Shown: piece after piece, positions 32,371-43,709 of the stretch
How the letters are laid out: the number at the start of each line of letters is the position of its first letter
Numbering within the stretch: position 1 is the stretch's first letter
Source of the DNA: Mrakia gelida
Taxonomy: Eukaryota; Basidiomycota; Tremellomycetes; Cystofilobasidiales; Mrakiaceae
Reading direction: 5' to 3'
DNA length: 64,000 bases
NCBI GenBank assembly: GCA_024345305.1
Contig: BRON01000001.1
Location: forward strand, 2,976,001-3,040,000
The notes under the pieces: generated by a model
Database searches by the model: none
The model's input: only the letters and a program-made list of their open reading frames with translations
What the model was told of the DNA's origin: nothing
Position numbers and translations under genes: made by a program

Positions 32371-34730
32371 TGATCGATTTCATCATACACCTCGGTTCTC
32401 TTTTCAGCGTGAGTGATTCCAAACCGCGACGCGTTGTCGTTCTCCTCCTCCTTCTCTCCTTCTCGACTGACTTCGCCTTTCCTTCCCGCTCCTCAAATTT
32501 TCTCTCCTCTTCTATTCCAAGGTTCTATATATTGCTTTCTACCCGATTGCAGAGCTTCCAGGACCCCTGCCAAGACTGGTGCCTGATCAGGAACGCGTTC
32601 TCCTCCTCGCTTCCCCTCATTCCTTTCGTGCTTTCACCTCGAACCACATCCCCCCTCCCTTCCCTTCCTTCCCCCTCAAGCTTCCCAGACGGCTCAGTGC
32701 GTCACCAGTCCCACGCTCACGCTCTTTGGATACTCGACCATCCTCCCAGATCCTGCTGTCATTACCGTCGTGAGTCCTCTTGATCTCCTTTCTCACCTCT
32801 CCTTCTCCCCCCTTCCCTTCCCGTGTCGATGACTGACACTCTGCTGTTTTCGACACAGCTCGAGGAGAGAACAGTCCCCGTTGGAGGTGGTGTGACTACT
32901 ACTACTGTGAGTAGACTCGACCTACTACGATTCGAGAGGCGGGGACGGACGGGAGGAGGAGAGGAACGAGCTCACGACCAAAGCTAACGGTTTGGCCTTC
33001 TCGTTTTCCAAATAGGTCTGCGATCCGCCAGGCACGACTTCACCCTACGTTCGTGAGCTCTCGCACTTTCGCGACCCTCTGATCACTCTCGTACCTCTCC
33101 TCAGAATCCAGTCGAGAGTTGTTGACGACCGGTCCTTCCATCTCGTTCCTCGCCGCCTCATCCAGCCTCTTGCTCCACTACCGAAGTCATCCTCGATGCT
33201 GTAAGTAACATTTCGCGACTTGTCAAGACTTGAGGGTCCTGACCGAAGCGGCCTTCCGTCTTGCTTCGTTCAGATCTACACCGTCGAGACGACGACAAGG
33301 TACATCACTCAGGTCCCCACCACCCTCAGTGTCCCTACGGAAACTCAGTTCACCACCAGCTGCATCGATGGTGGTGGAGGTGGTCAACCTGTGGACAAGA
33401 CCTCCTCTTCGATTCGACAGTGAGTCAGTCGTCTCGTTCTCGACTTCGTCGCGGCTCTCGAAGGGGACCATCAGCTCGAACGAAACGCTCGCTGACTTTT
33501 TCTTCCTCCCCTCCCATACAGAGCCGAAGTGACTCCTCCTCCTCCTCAACCTGGAACTGTCACCACTGCCGCAGCGGTCGCTACTACGAGTGTCAGCGTC
33601 GGACTCAGCTCTCACGCCGTCAGCGTCACGGATGCGAACGGAAATGTCTCGATCTCGGTCGTGAGCTCGTCTCTCCCCTTCCTCCTCGCTCGCCCGATTC
33701 CTTCTAGGTCATCTTCGCCGCTCATCCCCCTTCTCTGTCTACTTCCTCCCCACTCTAGCAAGTCCAAAGCGTCTCCGTCCTCGTTACTGGAGCCGTGGCT
33801 GTCGCGAACTTGAACGCGTCCTCTTCGTCTCCCTCGATCGGGTGAGTTCTCTTCTTTCGCCTTCTCTTCCCCTCTCGACCCTTTCATCTCGAGTAAAGCT
33901 GACCTCTCACCCTTCTTGCCTCCCGTCTTCTGCTCTCCAGACCCATCGTTGGAGGCGCCGTTGGAGGAGTCGTGCTCATCGCCGCCGCCTTCGCTGGGCT
34001 CTTCCTCGTTCTTCGACGAACCAAGAGAGCGAGGAACATGGATGGAGACGACGATTATGATGGATATGGGACGGTCAGGAGGAGTATCGACCGAGGAGAG
34101 AAGTGAACACCGTCTCCAGTCCCCTCACGAGACTTCCGTCGTCGCGTCGAAGGTATCGAGCGTGAGCTGACACCTTTCGATCTCCTCGTCCTCGTTCGCT
34201 CGCTTGCTAGGGTCGAGAGGAAACGAATGGATCTCGCCGAGGAGGACGTCAACCCTGGTCTCGTCGAACCCTTCACTGTTCGTATCTTCTTCGTCTCGAG
34301 CGAAGTTGAACCGCACGAAGTCGAAGCTGACCTCCTCCCTCCCTCTTCTCCTCGATTTCTTCTCCTTCCTCTCGCCCTCCCCCTTCCTTACAGTACACCT
34401 CCACTGCCACCTCGGTTCCTTACCAACCTCACCATGAACCTTCGAACGGATCCGCTCCTCTCGTCGCTCAACAACAACAGCAACACCAAGCCACCAGTCG
34501 CACACCTCTCCTCCCTCGTCCATGACCTCCGCTCAAGCCAAAGCTCTCGAGGCCGAAAGAAGTCGAAGCGCTCAGACCTCCAACACCGCTGCCTCGGGAT
34601 CTGGATCGGGAGGAGGAGGAGAAGGAGGAAACGCGTCGAGGTTCCAGGAGGAGGAGGTCGTCGTTACGAGGACGCTGGACCGATGAGGGTTGATTTGCCT
34701 CCTGTTTACATCGATCGATCGGACGCCTAA
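32371..34730 (+). CDS. Mid2-like single-span cell-surface protein
   Basis: The best start is ATG 32371 (MIDFIIHLGSLFS, short signal-like), spliced to SFQDPCQDWC and then TAQCVTSPTLTLFGYSTIL. The ectodomain is Thr/Ser/Val-rich (YTVETTTRYITQVPTTLSVP), followed by PIVGGAVGGVVLIAAAFAGL with FLVLRRTKRAR as the membrane span, and then a long acidic, Gln/Ser/Gly-rich cytosolic tail. That layout is that of Mid2/Wsc-type wall-stress sensors or basidiomycete surface receptors of unknown ligand. Roughly ten introns. Near the C-terminus the natural reading shifts frame twice: after SAPLVAQQQQQHQ (about 34480) into SSMTSAQAKALEAERSR, and at about 34668 into EDAGPMRVDLPPVYIDRSDA, stop 34728-34730. A 35-nt intron (donor GTCGCT at about 34470) could explain the first shift; the second looks like a one-base loss. 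The 5' end is uncertain. Confidence 0.6.
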
Positions 34731-35579
34731 ACTTCGAGTACTCGTACCCTCTTGCACTTCTTCTCTCTCACTCTTCTTTCTTCTTCTTGCGCTACCTTTC
34801 CCTCGTCAACGAACAGTCGTCCGCACCTTATCGTTTCGCTCTCTTTCCTCTTACCTTTCTCCGCCCTCTTACTACACTTGTTTCACTTCTTTAACGAACT
34901 AATCGTGCCTTGCCCACTTGTCGAGAAGAGGAGGGAGTGCTCTCAGAGCTGCGATGCGTCGCTCGACGGGGAAGGAAGAGGTGAACGGACGCGTTGGGCA
35001 GGTCACTCGTACCTCGTCTTCTCGAGCCGTTCCGAGCTCCGATGGATGCAGCGGCCAAGGAACTCGTCCCCATTCTTGCCGCACTCGTCCCCGTCTTGGG
35101 AGACGGAGAGTTGAAGATTTGATCGAGAAGGAGGAGCTCGAGCGAGCTTGAACCTCGCGCTCAAAAGGGCAAATCGTCCTCGAGTCATCGTGTGCTCGAG
35201 AAGGGATGGTGAAGGTTTTCAGCCCTCCCTTCGCTCAGGCTCTCTCCTTCAGAATCTACAACCAGTTCGAATCGAGGCTAGAGAGGAACTGAGGTCATCA
35301 GCCCTTCAGCCCTGCCGAAGAAAATTGACGAGGAGGGAGTGAGGGAAGCTCCGAGGCTTCCCCTAAATGCCGACTAAGCTCACGCTTCTCTTTTGCTTGC
35401 TCCCCCAACCACCACCCACCCCAGCCCTTTTCCCTTCTTTTCCGGCTTTACCTTTCTTCCTCCTTATTAGTAAGCTTGAGCCCCTAGTCTTGACTTCTTC
35501 GATTCAGGTCGAACGCAAGCCCCAATCGCGAGCTCACCTTCAACCCCCTCCCTCCCTCCCTCCTCCTCTTTCAGCGATC
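34731..35579. other. Intergenic region
   Basis: About 850 bp between two plus-strand genes: 3' UTR of the Mid2-like gene, then the promoter of the dioxygenase gene. The last 200 bp are CT-rich with several CCCTCC runs directly before the ATG. No gene found on either strand. Confidence 0.4.
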
Positions 35580-37423
35580 ATGCCCGTCGCCGTTCAAGTC
35601 GTTTCCTCCCCTCCCGCCTCTCCTACTCCAGCTCCCTACAAGGCTGGAGAGTTCTCCGTCGAGGCTCCCTATGGAGACTTCAGAGACCAGCTCTTCAAGG
35701 ATGGTGAGTCGAACAGAAACGAAGAGGGGACAGGCGGTTGGAGAAGGTTGCTGATCGCTCGTTCCCCTTCTGCCGCTTCCAGGTTGGGCTGTCGTCCCCA
35801 AAGCTTTCTCGAAGGAGAACGCTAAGAAATACGCCGATCAGGGACACGATTTCCTTGAGAGCCACAAGCTCGGTGAGTGCTAGCAGCAACGAGAACGAGA
35901 AGAACTTGAGATCACTCCAAACCCACCTTCATGATCAGGCTACGATCGAAACGACCCTTCGACCTGGCAGGCTCACCTCCTCCCCACCGTCAGCCGAGGA
36001 GGTCTTGTCAACTTGTATGGGGTCGGTCAAGAGGCGTTCGCATGGTCTGTTAGGTAAGTAAAAATGTTGCAAAGGGAAGGGGAGAGAGGGAGTGACGTTT
36101 CGGCGACGCGCGAAGCTCACGCCTTCTCCTTTCTCTTCCTCTCTTTGTAATAGGGAAGAGCAAGGGATCATCGACGTCTTCTCGAAGATCTGGGGGACTG
36201 AAGAGCTGTTGGTTTCTATGGGTGAGTGAAATCTTCTTCGCTTGGGACGAGAATTTCTTCCTTTGACTCGGAGCGACCTTCAGCCGGCCGAGGTCAAGAT
36301 CCAGCGCTCGTTGCTGATCGCTCTTTCGCTTTGCCCTTCTAACTCAGACGCTGTGAACCTCTCCGTTCCTCTCTCTCAGACTGATCCCAAGAACTCTGCC
36401 GTCTTCGAGCCTTGGGCTCACGTCGACCAGTGAGTTTTTTCGCTGCCCTCGGATCTTGTTCGACGCGTCGTGGAACTGACTTTCTTTCCCTTCCCATCTC
36501 GTTTCAGGTCTCCCAACCGACAGTTCTTCCACTGCATCCAAGGTGGGTCATCCATCCTTCTCGTCGGCCCAACGCTTCCTCGCGAGAGAGCCGCTTTCGC
36601 TCGATGCTGACCGACGCGTCTTTGATTCTTCGAAGGGATCGCCAACCTCGCCCCCAACGGACCCGACGACGGAGGCTTGATGGTCCTCCAAGGCTCTAAG
36701 GAACTCTACAACGAGGTCTTCGAGAAGTTCGATCACCAGAAGGGACCCGACGGCTGGACTAACGTCGACGTTCGTTTGCTTTCCTCGCATCTTCGACTTT
36801 CTCGACTTGACCTGACCTTCTTATCGTCCTTCATCTCCAGTCCTACCACCACACCCCTGAGATGCTCGACTGGCTCGTCAACGAGAAGGGTTGCGTGTGG
36901 CACAAGGTGTGCGCGGGACCTGGAGACGTGATTTTGTGGGATAGTAGGTGCGTTCGACGATCTTCTTCGTTTCGTTGCGTTCGCGTCGTCCTCGCTCTCT
37001 TCCTCACGATCTGCGTTCCATCACACAGAACCGTTCATTACGGAGCTCCTCCCGTCGGCCAGAAGGCGCGAACTGCCGTCTACATCTGCTACAAGCCCGC
37101 GTCGCTGATCACTCCCGAAAGGCTGGCTCTTCGAGTCGAGTGCATCGAGAAGCTCTGGACTACCGTGAGTCTCCTCATCATCTTCCCTCCGTCTTCCATC
37201 TCGTTATATCCTTCCTCACGCCATTGAGATCAAATCGACGCTGATTCTCGTCGCATCGCTTCGTGCCACTTCCTTTTGCTCCTCCTTTGCACAGACCCAC
37301 GACCCCATCCTCTTCCGAGTCATCGATTATAAGAACACTCCCTCCGACTCCATCAGGCCCTACCCCGCCAAGCCCGTCTTGAGCGCTCGAGGAAGGAAAC
37401 TCGCTGGGATTGACGCGTACTGA
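35580..37423 (+). CDS. Phytanoyl-CoA dioxygenase-like Fe(II)/2-oxoglutarate enzyme
   Basis: Spliced from ATG 35580 to TGA 37421-37423, about 340 residues in around nine exons. The N-terminus GDFRDQLFKDGWAVVPKAFS is the usual opening of PhyH-type dioxygenases. The iron ligands are visible as the H-x-D of PWAHVDQSP (near 36415) and the distal His of SRTVHYGAPP (near 37030), followed by the 2-oxoglutarate-binding Arg in KARTAVYICYKP. The motif ANLAPNGPDDGGLMVLQGS between them matches the family's core strand. No targeting signal is seen and the C-terminus GRKLAGIDAY is not a peroxisomal PTS1. Members hydroxylate diverse small molecules; the substrate cannot be inferred from context. Confidence 0.85.
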
Positions 37424-39289
37424 TCTCGTCTTAGCTCTTCTCGACTCTTTTCGTCTTTGCCTCTTCGTGGACTCTCCCCCTTAGCGTTTGACCTCTCATC
37501 TCTTCAGCTAGGTATCTCGTTTCTACGCTTTCTTCATCTCCTTTAGCCACCCTCCTTTGATCATGATCTTTTTACGACTTTTGACGTGAACTCGATGCGA
37601 CGAAGCAGAACCCTCAACGTAGACGTAGTTCCCTTCCAGGCCTTCCGAGACACTGGCCGAGTCCTCTCTCCGACGGCAGCATGTTCCCTCGACGTCGTGA
37701 AAGTCACCAAGGTCCGGAAAGAAAAGGCTACCGAAGCCAGCTCGTTGACGCGTCGTCTTGCGCTCTTCCCTTGCTGATCGTCTCGATCATCCGCCTTTTC
37801 TCGAGTACTCGACGAGAACTAAGGTAACACCCCCTGGTGGATTGCTCTGTCTGATATAACGCTGAGCAACCACTTCGATGCGTCGCGACTTGCTTTGAGA
37901 GGTACGCGTCGCTCTTCGGCTGCATTCTCTCCCCTTCTCTGTTCCTTCGCATCAACGGCTCCAAAACTTCTCCACCATCCCACCCATCCTGAACGGGATC
38001 GAACCTTGCTTCAACGCTCTACTGCTTCTCCTCGCTTCAGCCCTCGACCTCTCTTCCTCTCCAACTTTCTTCGCTTCTCCGCTTTCCCCTTCTTCGTCCC
38101 AACACCGGATGCTTTCTCCTCCCCTTCGCTTGAGTTTCACGCCCCGCTCCCCTCCCTCCCTTGCTTGCTTCCTTTCGCAGGACCGCCTTTTGAGGCTCTA
38201 TACCATGGACCTGCTGCAATTAGACGTAGACAGACAAGACAAGGAAGACGCTCCCGTCTCGCCGCGGTCCCTCTTCTCAGCTCTGTCTTTCTTTCGTTGT
38301 TCTCGCTTTCGTTCGTGTAAATTCACCTGCTTGACCAGCTTGACCTCTTTGACCTCAGCCTTGCTTATGCTCTCGACGTGACTAGCGTCTTCCCACATGC
38401 CTTTTCGAGTCTAAGGTTCGAGGGTGGAGAGAAAGAGGGCTCAGCAGATTTGCTTGGGAGGTCGAGGCTCGAGAAACGACTCGACGATTCCCCTCGCGCG
38501 TCGCGTTTTCGATCCAGCACCGGGAGGGACGATCCCCGAGGGAAGGAAGGCAAGCAATCGTAAGAAATTTGGACTGTTGAGTTGTTCTCCTATCTTCTGA
38601 TGAATTCCTGTCGTTCGGGCTCTTTCGCGCGAAAACCCCCCTCTGCCCTGAGAGGGAGAGGTCGCGTCGAGTTCGCTCGCTTCGCACGTTCCCAGGCTCG
38701 TCTGCTCTTCCAGATCTCCTCAAGGTAGATTTTCGTAGGATCAGAGTTTGCTTGGAAGAGATGGTTGCTCTCTTGAAGCGAGGAAGAAAGGTTGGAGAGC
38801 AAAGCAAAGCCTCCGTTGCTCCTCATTCCGCTCCCGCTCCCCTTCTCCCTCATCTCTTCCCCTGGACCAACGCGAAAGCACGCAAGATAAAACGAGCACT
38901 GATATTCGATAACCGAGCTGATGTGAGCTCGGGTCTATATACATAGAGGAGAACGAGCTGAGTGCGAGAAAGAGGTAAAGTAAACTAACGTGAGGGTAAA
39001 AGATGGAAGTGAGAAAATATGCAAAGCGAGTGAGGAGGAGACGGACGAGACGAGAGTGAAGAAGAGAGCGAGGATGCAGAACAAACAACGAGGGGAGGAG
39101 AGGGAGCGAGAGAGGTACAAAGGAGCGAGGGAGCGAGGGAGAAGAGATGTAGAGAAGCGAGAGGAAGAGTAAAGACTGACGAGGAGAGGAAGAGACGAAA
39201 ACCTTGCATCTTCGAAGCAACGCGAAGAACTCCTCCATCTCCTCCCGTACCTTCCTGCGCGAAGAGCGGAACTCTCCCTCCTACGAGCG
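37424..39289. other. Convergent intergenic region, 1.9 kb
   Basis: Between the dioxygenase stop (+) and the forkhead stop (-). Both strands have only short open stretches with no recognisable domain and no convincing chain of donor, branch and acceptor. ACGCGT occurs at 37750 and 37905. CT-rich (37900-38350) and AG-rich (38990-39180) blocks dominate. A non-coding RNA cannot be excluded. Confidence 0.4.
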
Positions 39290-39583
39290 TCAACTCTCCG
39301 GAACCTCCTTCGACGTGCTCGACGAGCCCTCTCCCGAGTCGACCAGGTTTGCGAGCGTGTCGGGTAGGCGCTGAGGGATCGAAGAGAGGAGAGGAGAGGA
39401 GGAGTTGGTTCGGTACAGGGGTGGATGCTCCATGCGAGGCCTGAAGGGAGGGAGGGAAGGTTGTTGTGGATCGTGGTGATGCATCGGATTTTGGTTCGAG
39501 AGGCGAGGGGAGTAGGAGTTGGGGAAGGGTGGGAAGGGAGGTTGCTGCTGCTGCTGCTGCTGTTGCTGGTAGTGCTGATGATT

Positions 39584-39617
<34 letters not shown>

Positions 39618-41140
39618 GGATGCATTTGGAAGGGAGGGAGAGGGTGGAGATGGTGGGACGAGGACGAGGGATGAGGGATGTAAGGGTTGATGAGTGGAGG
39701 GAAGTTGTTCGAGTAGCCTTGGGGATTGTAACTCGTAGGGTAGGGAGCGTAGTTGTTTTGATGTGGGAGAGGGTAGGAGGGTCCAGGAGGAGGTGGATGG
39801 TAGCGTTGTTGCTGGTGCTGAGGTTGAGTCCAGGGAGGAAGTTGAGGATCGGATCGTCGTTCTCCCTCGTCAGATTCTTCCGATCCTTCATCCAAACCCA
39901 ACATGCTTCCTCCATCGTCCCTCCCATCAACCCTCCCACCACTCGATCCAGGGTACGAAGAAGAAGCGACGTTCCTACGGTCCTCGTCCGGTCCAGTCGT
40001 CGAGAACGTCCCTCTTCCTTTCGACGACGACGCCGACGCGTTTGCTGGGCCGGATTTTCGACGCGTCCTTTTGGAGGAGGGAAGGGGAGCAGTGAGAGAA
40101 GCAGGGCTGACCGAGGACGTCTTGGATCGTGCAGGTTTCTTCTTGGAGCGGTTGCGAGAGTAAGATTCGGGGGCCTGACGAGGGAGCGAAAAAGAAGGAA
40201 GGGAGGAAGGAGAGCATGGTCAGGAGATGGATGGTGGCGACGCTGGCGAAGGCGAAAGATAGGTCTGATGGAACTCACGTTGACGTCTACAGTCCAGTAG
40301 CCTGAAAGAAGCGAGGAGACGGATGTCAGATCCGGAACAGAGGTGTAGACAGAGGGTGCGAGAAGATCTCGCTCGAGGGACGATGGTGGTCAAACAAACA
40401 AACGAGAAACGACAAACGAAGGCCTTCAGAGCGTTTGTGGAAGGAGAAAAAAAACTCACCTCCACGGCCAGGAAGAGGGAAGGGCTTCGACTGGTTCACA
40501 AAGCAGGGGTTCATGCTCAAACAATGCCGTGTAGTGTTCTGTAGAGGAGAGGAAGAGAGGTCAGAACCGAACAAGGACGGATGCAGAAAGCAGACCGACT
40601 GACCTTCCATCCAGGACGATTCAAAGCGATATCGGGATGCTTTCTCTCCATGGCGTCGTAGATCTGCGAGGTAGGGAGTAGATTGAGGGTAGAAGGTGGA
40701 GGGGGAGGAAGGGGAAGAACGAGAAGGGGAGGGGTGAGTCGAGGCGATGAAGATGGTAGAGACGAGAGGAAATCTTCGCTACGTACCTCGTTGAGAGTGA
40801 GAGCTCCATCAGAAGACTGTGATAAAGGTCGGAAGCCGAGTCAGTAGGGCAGGGGAAGAGGTGGAGGAGAAGAAAGGGAGACGGAAGGTGAGGGAGGGAG
40901 CGTGGAGGAAGGGATTCGGGCTGACCTCGCCAATGGCTCGTCTGATCAATGCGACGTAGGTCTCCTTCTGCAAGGGATCTGCATGAGAGAGAGCAGAAGG
41001 TGGATGGTTGTTCAGTTTGACTTGTTGGACGTATAGAGCGTCGCCGAACGAGAAAGGAGAAAGAAGGGAGAAGCAGGAAGAGAGGAAACGAAGAACATAC
41101 CATGAGGTGGAAGGCCAGCTGACTCGCCAGCAGACGACAT
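39290..41140 (-). CDS. Forkhead transcription factor with polyglutamine tracts
   Basis: From ATG 41140 (MSSAGESAGLPPH) the exons splice into a forkhead (winged-helix) domain: PLQKETYVALIRRAIGE, SSDGALTLNEIYDAMERKHP, then GWKNTTRHCLSMNPCFV and the wing GRGGYWTVDVN. The recognition helix keeps N..RH but has Cys where most forkheads have Asn (RHNLS becomes RHCLS). The tail is basic (NRSKKKPARSKTSS), then disordered and Gln/Pro/His-rich, with two CAG/CAA tracts at 39542-39618, ending STSKEVPES at 39290. About 400 residues, five exons. Such a short, single-domain forkhead with a low-complexity tail is common in basidiomycete yeasts. Its first exon and upstream 310 bp are duplicated at 43383-43709. 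Confidence 0.85.
39542..39618 (-). repeat. CAG/CAA polyglutamine-coding microsatellite
   Basis: Within the last forkhead exon: two runs of about nine to ten Gln codons (mixed CAG and CAA), separated by NHQHY. Mixed codons make the tract more stable than pure CAG, but length variation between strains is likely. Confidence 0.85.
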
Positions 41141-41451
41141 AGTGGGGACGATGTGGTAGGAGAAGGTGTGAGAGGTGGTGATGGTGGTCGGGAGGCGAAG
41201 GGGAGGGAGTGAGTGGGAGGAAGCGAGGGAGGGGAGGAGAGGGAGGTTGAGGTGGGGGTTGCTTGTTTCCGAGGCAGGATTCCCACAGCTGGGTTTCCTT
41301 CAGCTGGAATCATGGCGGAACCTTTGTCCGGCGAGGTCGCGCTATTTGCAATACAAACCGATCTGCAAAGGAGGAGAAGGCGAGAGGCCGAGGGCGAAGG
41401 AAGGCATCGAGAGGTTTCCTTCTTCGTCCTTCCTCGTTCGACCTCGCCGGA
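41113..41451. repeat. Direct duplication, copy A (forkhead exon 1 and upstream region)
   Basis: 339 bp from GGCCAGCTGACTCGCCAGCA to CGCCGGA. It matches 43383-43709 in the same orientation. The core 41270-41420 is about 97% identical by eye (a handful of substitutions and one indel); the purine-rich part next to the ATG is more diverged. It covers the first codons of the forkhead protein and its upstream region. Confidence 0.85.
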
Positions 41452-43382
41452 TCAGTCCTCCTTGGAGCAAGTTATCGACTACTTAGAAGTGAAGATAAGA
41501 TGCTCTTCTATCCAGAGGGCGGCTCGAGAGCGTCAGCATGGACACGGAAAAGCTTCCAGAGAGCAAGGAGGAAGTCGAACAAGGGCCAACCAAACAGTAC
41601 AAACACTCGATGTTTGTCGCTCAGACCTCCTCGAGAGCAAAAAAGGAACCGATGGAAGAGTTGAAGCGCTGAAGATCTCGGAGGGCAGGAGAGCGAGGCG
41701 GCGAGCGAGGCTGATTCAGCGGAAAGCGAGAAGGTCGACGTTCGCGGGAAGGGAGGGAGAAGGAACTGAATTGAGCTCAAAAAGGTCTTGCGCACCGAGA
41801 AAGCGGAGCTCAAAGCTTCTGTCGCGTCCTCAACTGCCAGAAAGCTTCCTCAGCTTCTTCCTCGAGTGGGTTTCTTCGATCTTTGCACTAGAAGAAAAGG
41901 GTTTGTTCCTGGAACACACACGAACACCCTTTTCTTCTAGCTCGCACCAAAGAAATCAGACTCGCCGTCAACCTGCTTGCCTTGCTCCCTTCTTCCTCTT
42001 TCCTACCAGAGATTCCCTACACGCCACTGAGCTCAATCGTGAGCATGAGCATGCCCTTCATCTTCCTCGAAGCTCTTGCGGACTTTCGGATTTCTTCACA
42101 CCACCTCCGCGACCATGCTGGTCGTGCTCGAGTCGACGCGTCTCGCTCCATGTTCTTTCCCCTCGGCCCCTCCTGCACTCCTCCCCAAAAGACTCGAAAA
42201 GGGTCCCACCAAATCCACGAGATCAAGTTTCGTCAAATTTGATCAAATCACTCCTCAGCCGATAATGTTGCAGGAGTAACTCGACGTCGCCCGTCCTTTA
42301 CGCTTACTCAGCTACGCGAACATCTTTGAAGAGATGATCCCAGTGAACCGCATTGTTGAAGAGCTCGCTTCAACCTGGTTTCGTCGCGACTCGAACATCC
42401 AGACTTGTCGTTGGTGGAGCACCTTGCAGGATCGTCAGTCCTCGGAAGGTGACGTGATATGACACTTCCATATGTTCATCGAGAAGGTAAAAGCTTGGAT
42501 GGCGAGCTGGACTCTTCGAGGACAGCGACAGTTTCGTCGCGTCGTTGTGTCGCTCGCCGTCGTTCTCGAAACCTGTCCCTTCCACTCCACGAACGACTTT
42601 GATCTCTTACTGCTTCTTCTTTACCGAAAGGTACAGATATGACTCTGCTCTCCGCGTCGGCGCGTCCCCCCCTCTGAATTCCTCGCTGCTCGAGTGAGTC
42701 TGTCGCTCACCTCGTCATTGTCGCGTCGTAATCGATCTTCCTCTGCCCAACCTCGCCCGAGCTTTGTTAACGCGAGCACTACGGTACTCCCAGCCAGAGT
42801 TCGACTGAGTCGCCCTCGCTCGACGCGAGTTCGAGGCCTCGCTTTCCTACAAGAGCAGGGTCGTCTCTTCCCTCGCCCCTTGGTGGTTCTCTGCGTCGGT
42901 CCCTTTCGATCTACGTATTTCTGCCAGAGGTCTCGCCCAACTGTTATATGATCGAGGGGGAATCCATCTCTCCAGCTCAGCTCTCGACGCGTCGCGAAGA
43001 ACGAGCCGCATCGTTCAGCGGTAGCGACTGAAGAGAGAGCAGCGATTGAAGAGAGGTGTAACGGCCGTGGTACCGTAAGGGAGCTTAAAGAAGGCGTGGG
43101 CTGGAGATAGTGCGTAGAAAACGAAACACGAAACGAACGAGTGATCAGCGATTCAGCGGCGGCGACGAGGTCAACCTCGCTCGACTTCGAACTAGAACTC
43201 GAAGAGAGAAAAACACGCTCCTCGTCTTGGTCCCAGCAGCAGCAGCGGTCAAGAATCGAGGCTGAGGATGAAGTGACGCTGTGTCTGAGAGTGAGAATCC
43301 GATTGTCCTGGAAACCTACGAGACGGGTCGAGATCAGCAAGCGTTGTAGCGTGTGTCGAGCGAGACGAGGGTGGGACTGAAG
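41452..43382. other. Segment between the two duplicated copies
   Basis: 1.93 kb with no recognisable gene. The plus strand is open over a long stretch (to 42265) and the minus strand over 42621-43340, but neither has a domain, a natural amino-acid composition or a splice pattern, so I regard them as chance open frames in GC-rich DNA. It contains the 41888-41940 hairpin and ACGCGT at 42135 and 42986. Confidence 0.45.
41888..41940. repeat. Inverted repeat with 14-bp perfect arms
   Basis: CTAGAAGAAAAGGG at 41888-41901 pairs exactly with CCCTTTTCTTCTAG at 41927-41940, with a 25-nt loop that itself holds a short complement (GTTCC/GGAAC). Function unknown. Confidence 0.7.
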
Positions 43383-43709
43383 GGCCAGCTGACTCGCCAG
43401 CAGATGACATGATGAGGGAAATGAGGTGGGAGGTGGTGATGGTGGTTGGGAGGCAAAGGGGAAGAAGGGGGTCAGGGTCGGAGGAAGAGAGGGACGGGAG
43501 GGAGGGAGGTCGAGGTGGGGTTGGCTTGTTTCCGAGGCAGGACTCCCACAGCTGGGTTTCCTTCAGCTGGAATCATGGCGGAACCTTTGTCCGTCGAGGT
43601 CGCGCTATTTGCAATACAAACCGATCTGCAAAGGAGGAGAAGGCGAGAGGCCGAGGGCGAAGGAAAGCATCGAGGGAGGGTTCGTCCTTCTTCGTCTCTC
43701 CTCGCCGGA
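43383..43709. repeat. Direct duplication, copy B
   Basis: 327 bp, second copy of 41113-41451, displaced by 2,270 bp at its start. It keeps a forkhead-like ATG (minus strand, 43410) and codons for MSSAGESAG, then runs into unrelated sequence (PSVPPSSRSTHATTLADLDP) and stops after about 53 codons. The other end abuts the 3' end of the minus-strand membrane-protein gene. Confidence 0.85.

Noticed and set aside
35255..35290. tRNA gene suggested by GTTCGAATC (B-box-like)
   Set aside because: No A-box at the right distance and no cloverleaf can be drawn around it.
39000..39180. Purine-rich repeat as telomere-like or satellite sequence
   Set aside because: No regular unit; similar AG/CT-rich blocks occur in most intergenic stretches of this window.
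41213..42265. 350-codon plus-strand open frame beginning in duplication copy A
   Set aside because: It has no domain and an unnatural Arg/Ser-rich composition, it overlaps the forkhead upstream region and the hairpin, and copy B does not preserve it beyond the duplicated part. Best explained as a chance open frame in GC-rich DNA.
42621..43340. 239-codon minus-strand open frame between the duplicated copies
   Set aside because: No recognisable motif, no splice pattern, composition like antisense or random frames.
41113..43709. Direct copies as LTRs of a small non-autonomous retrotransposon
   Set aside because: The repeats do not begin TG or end CA, there is no target duplication, primer site or polypurine tract, and copy A contains a host gene's first exon. 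A segmental duplication explains it better.
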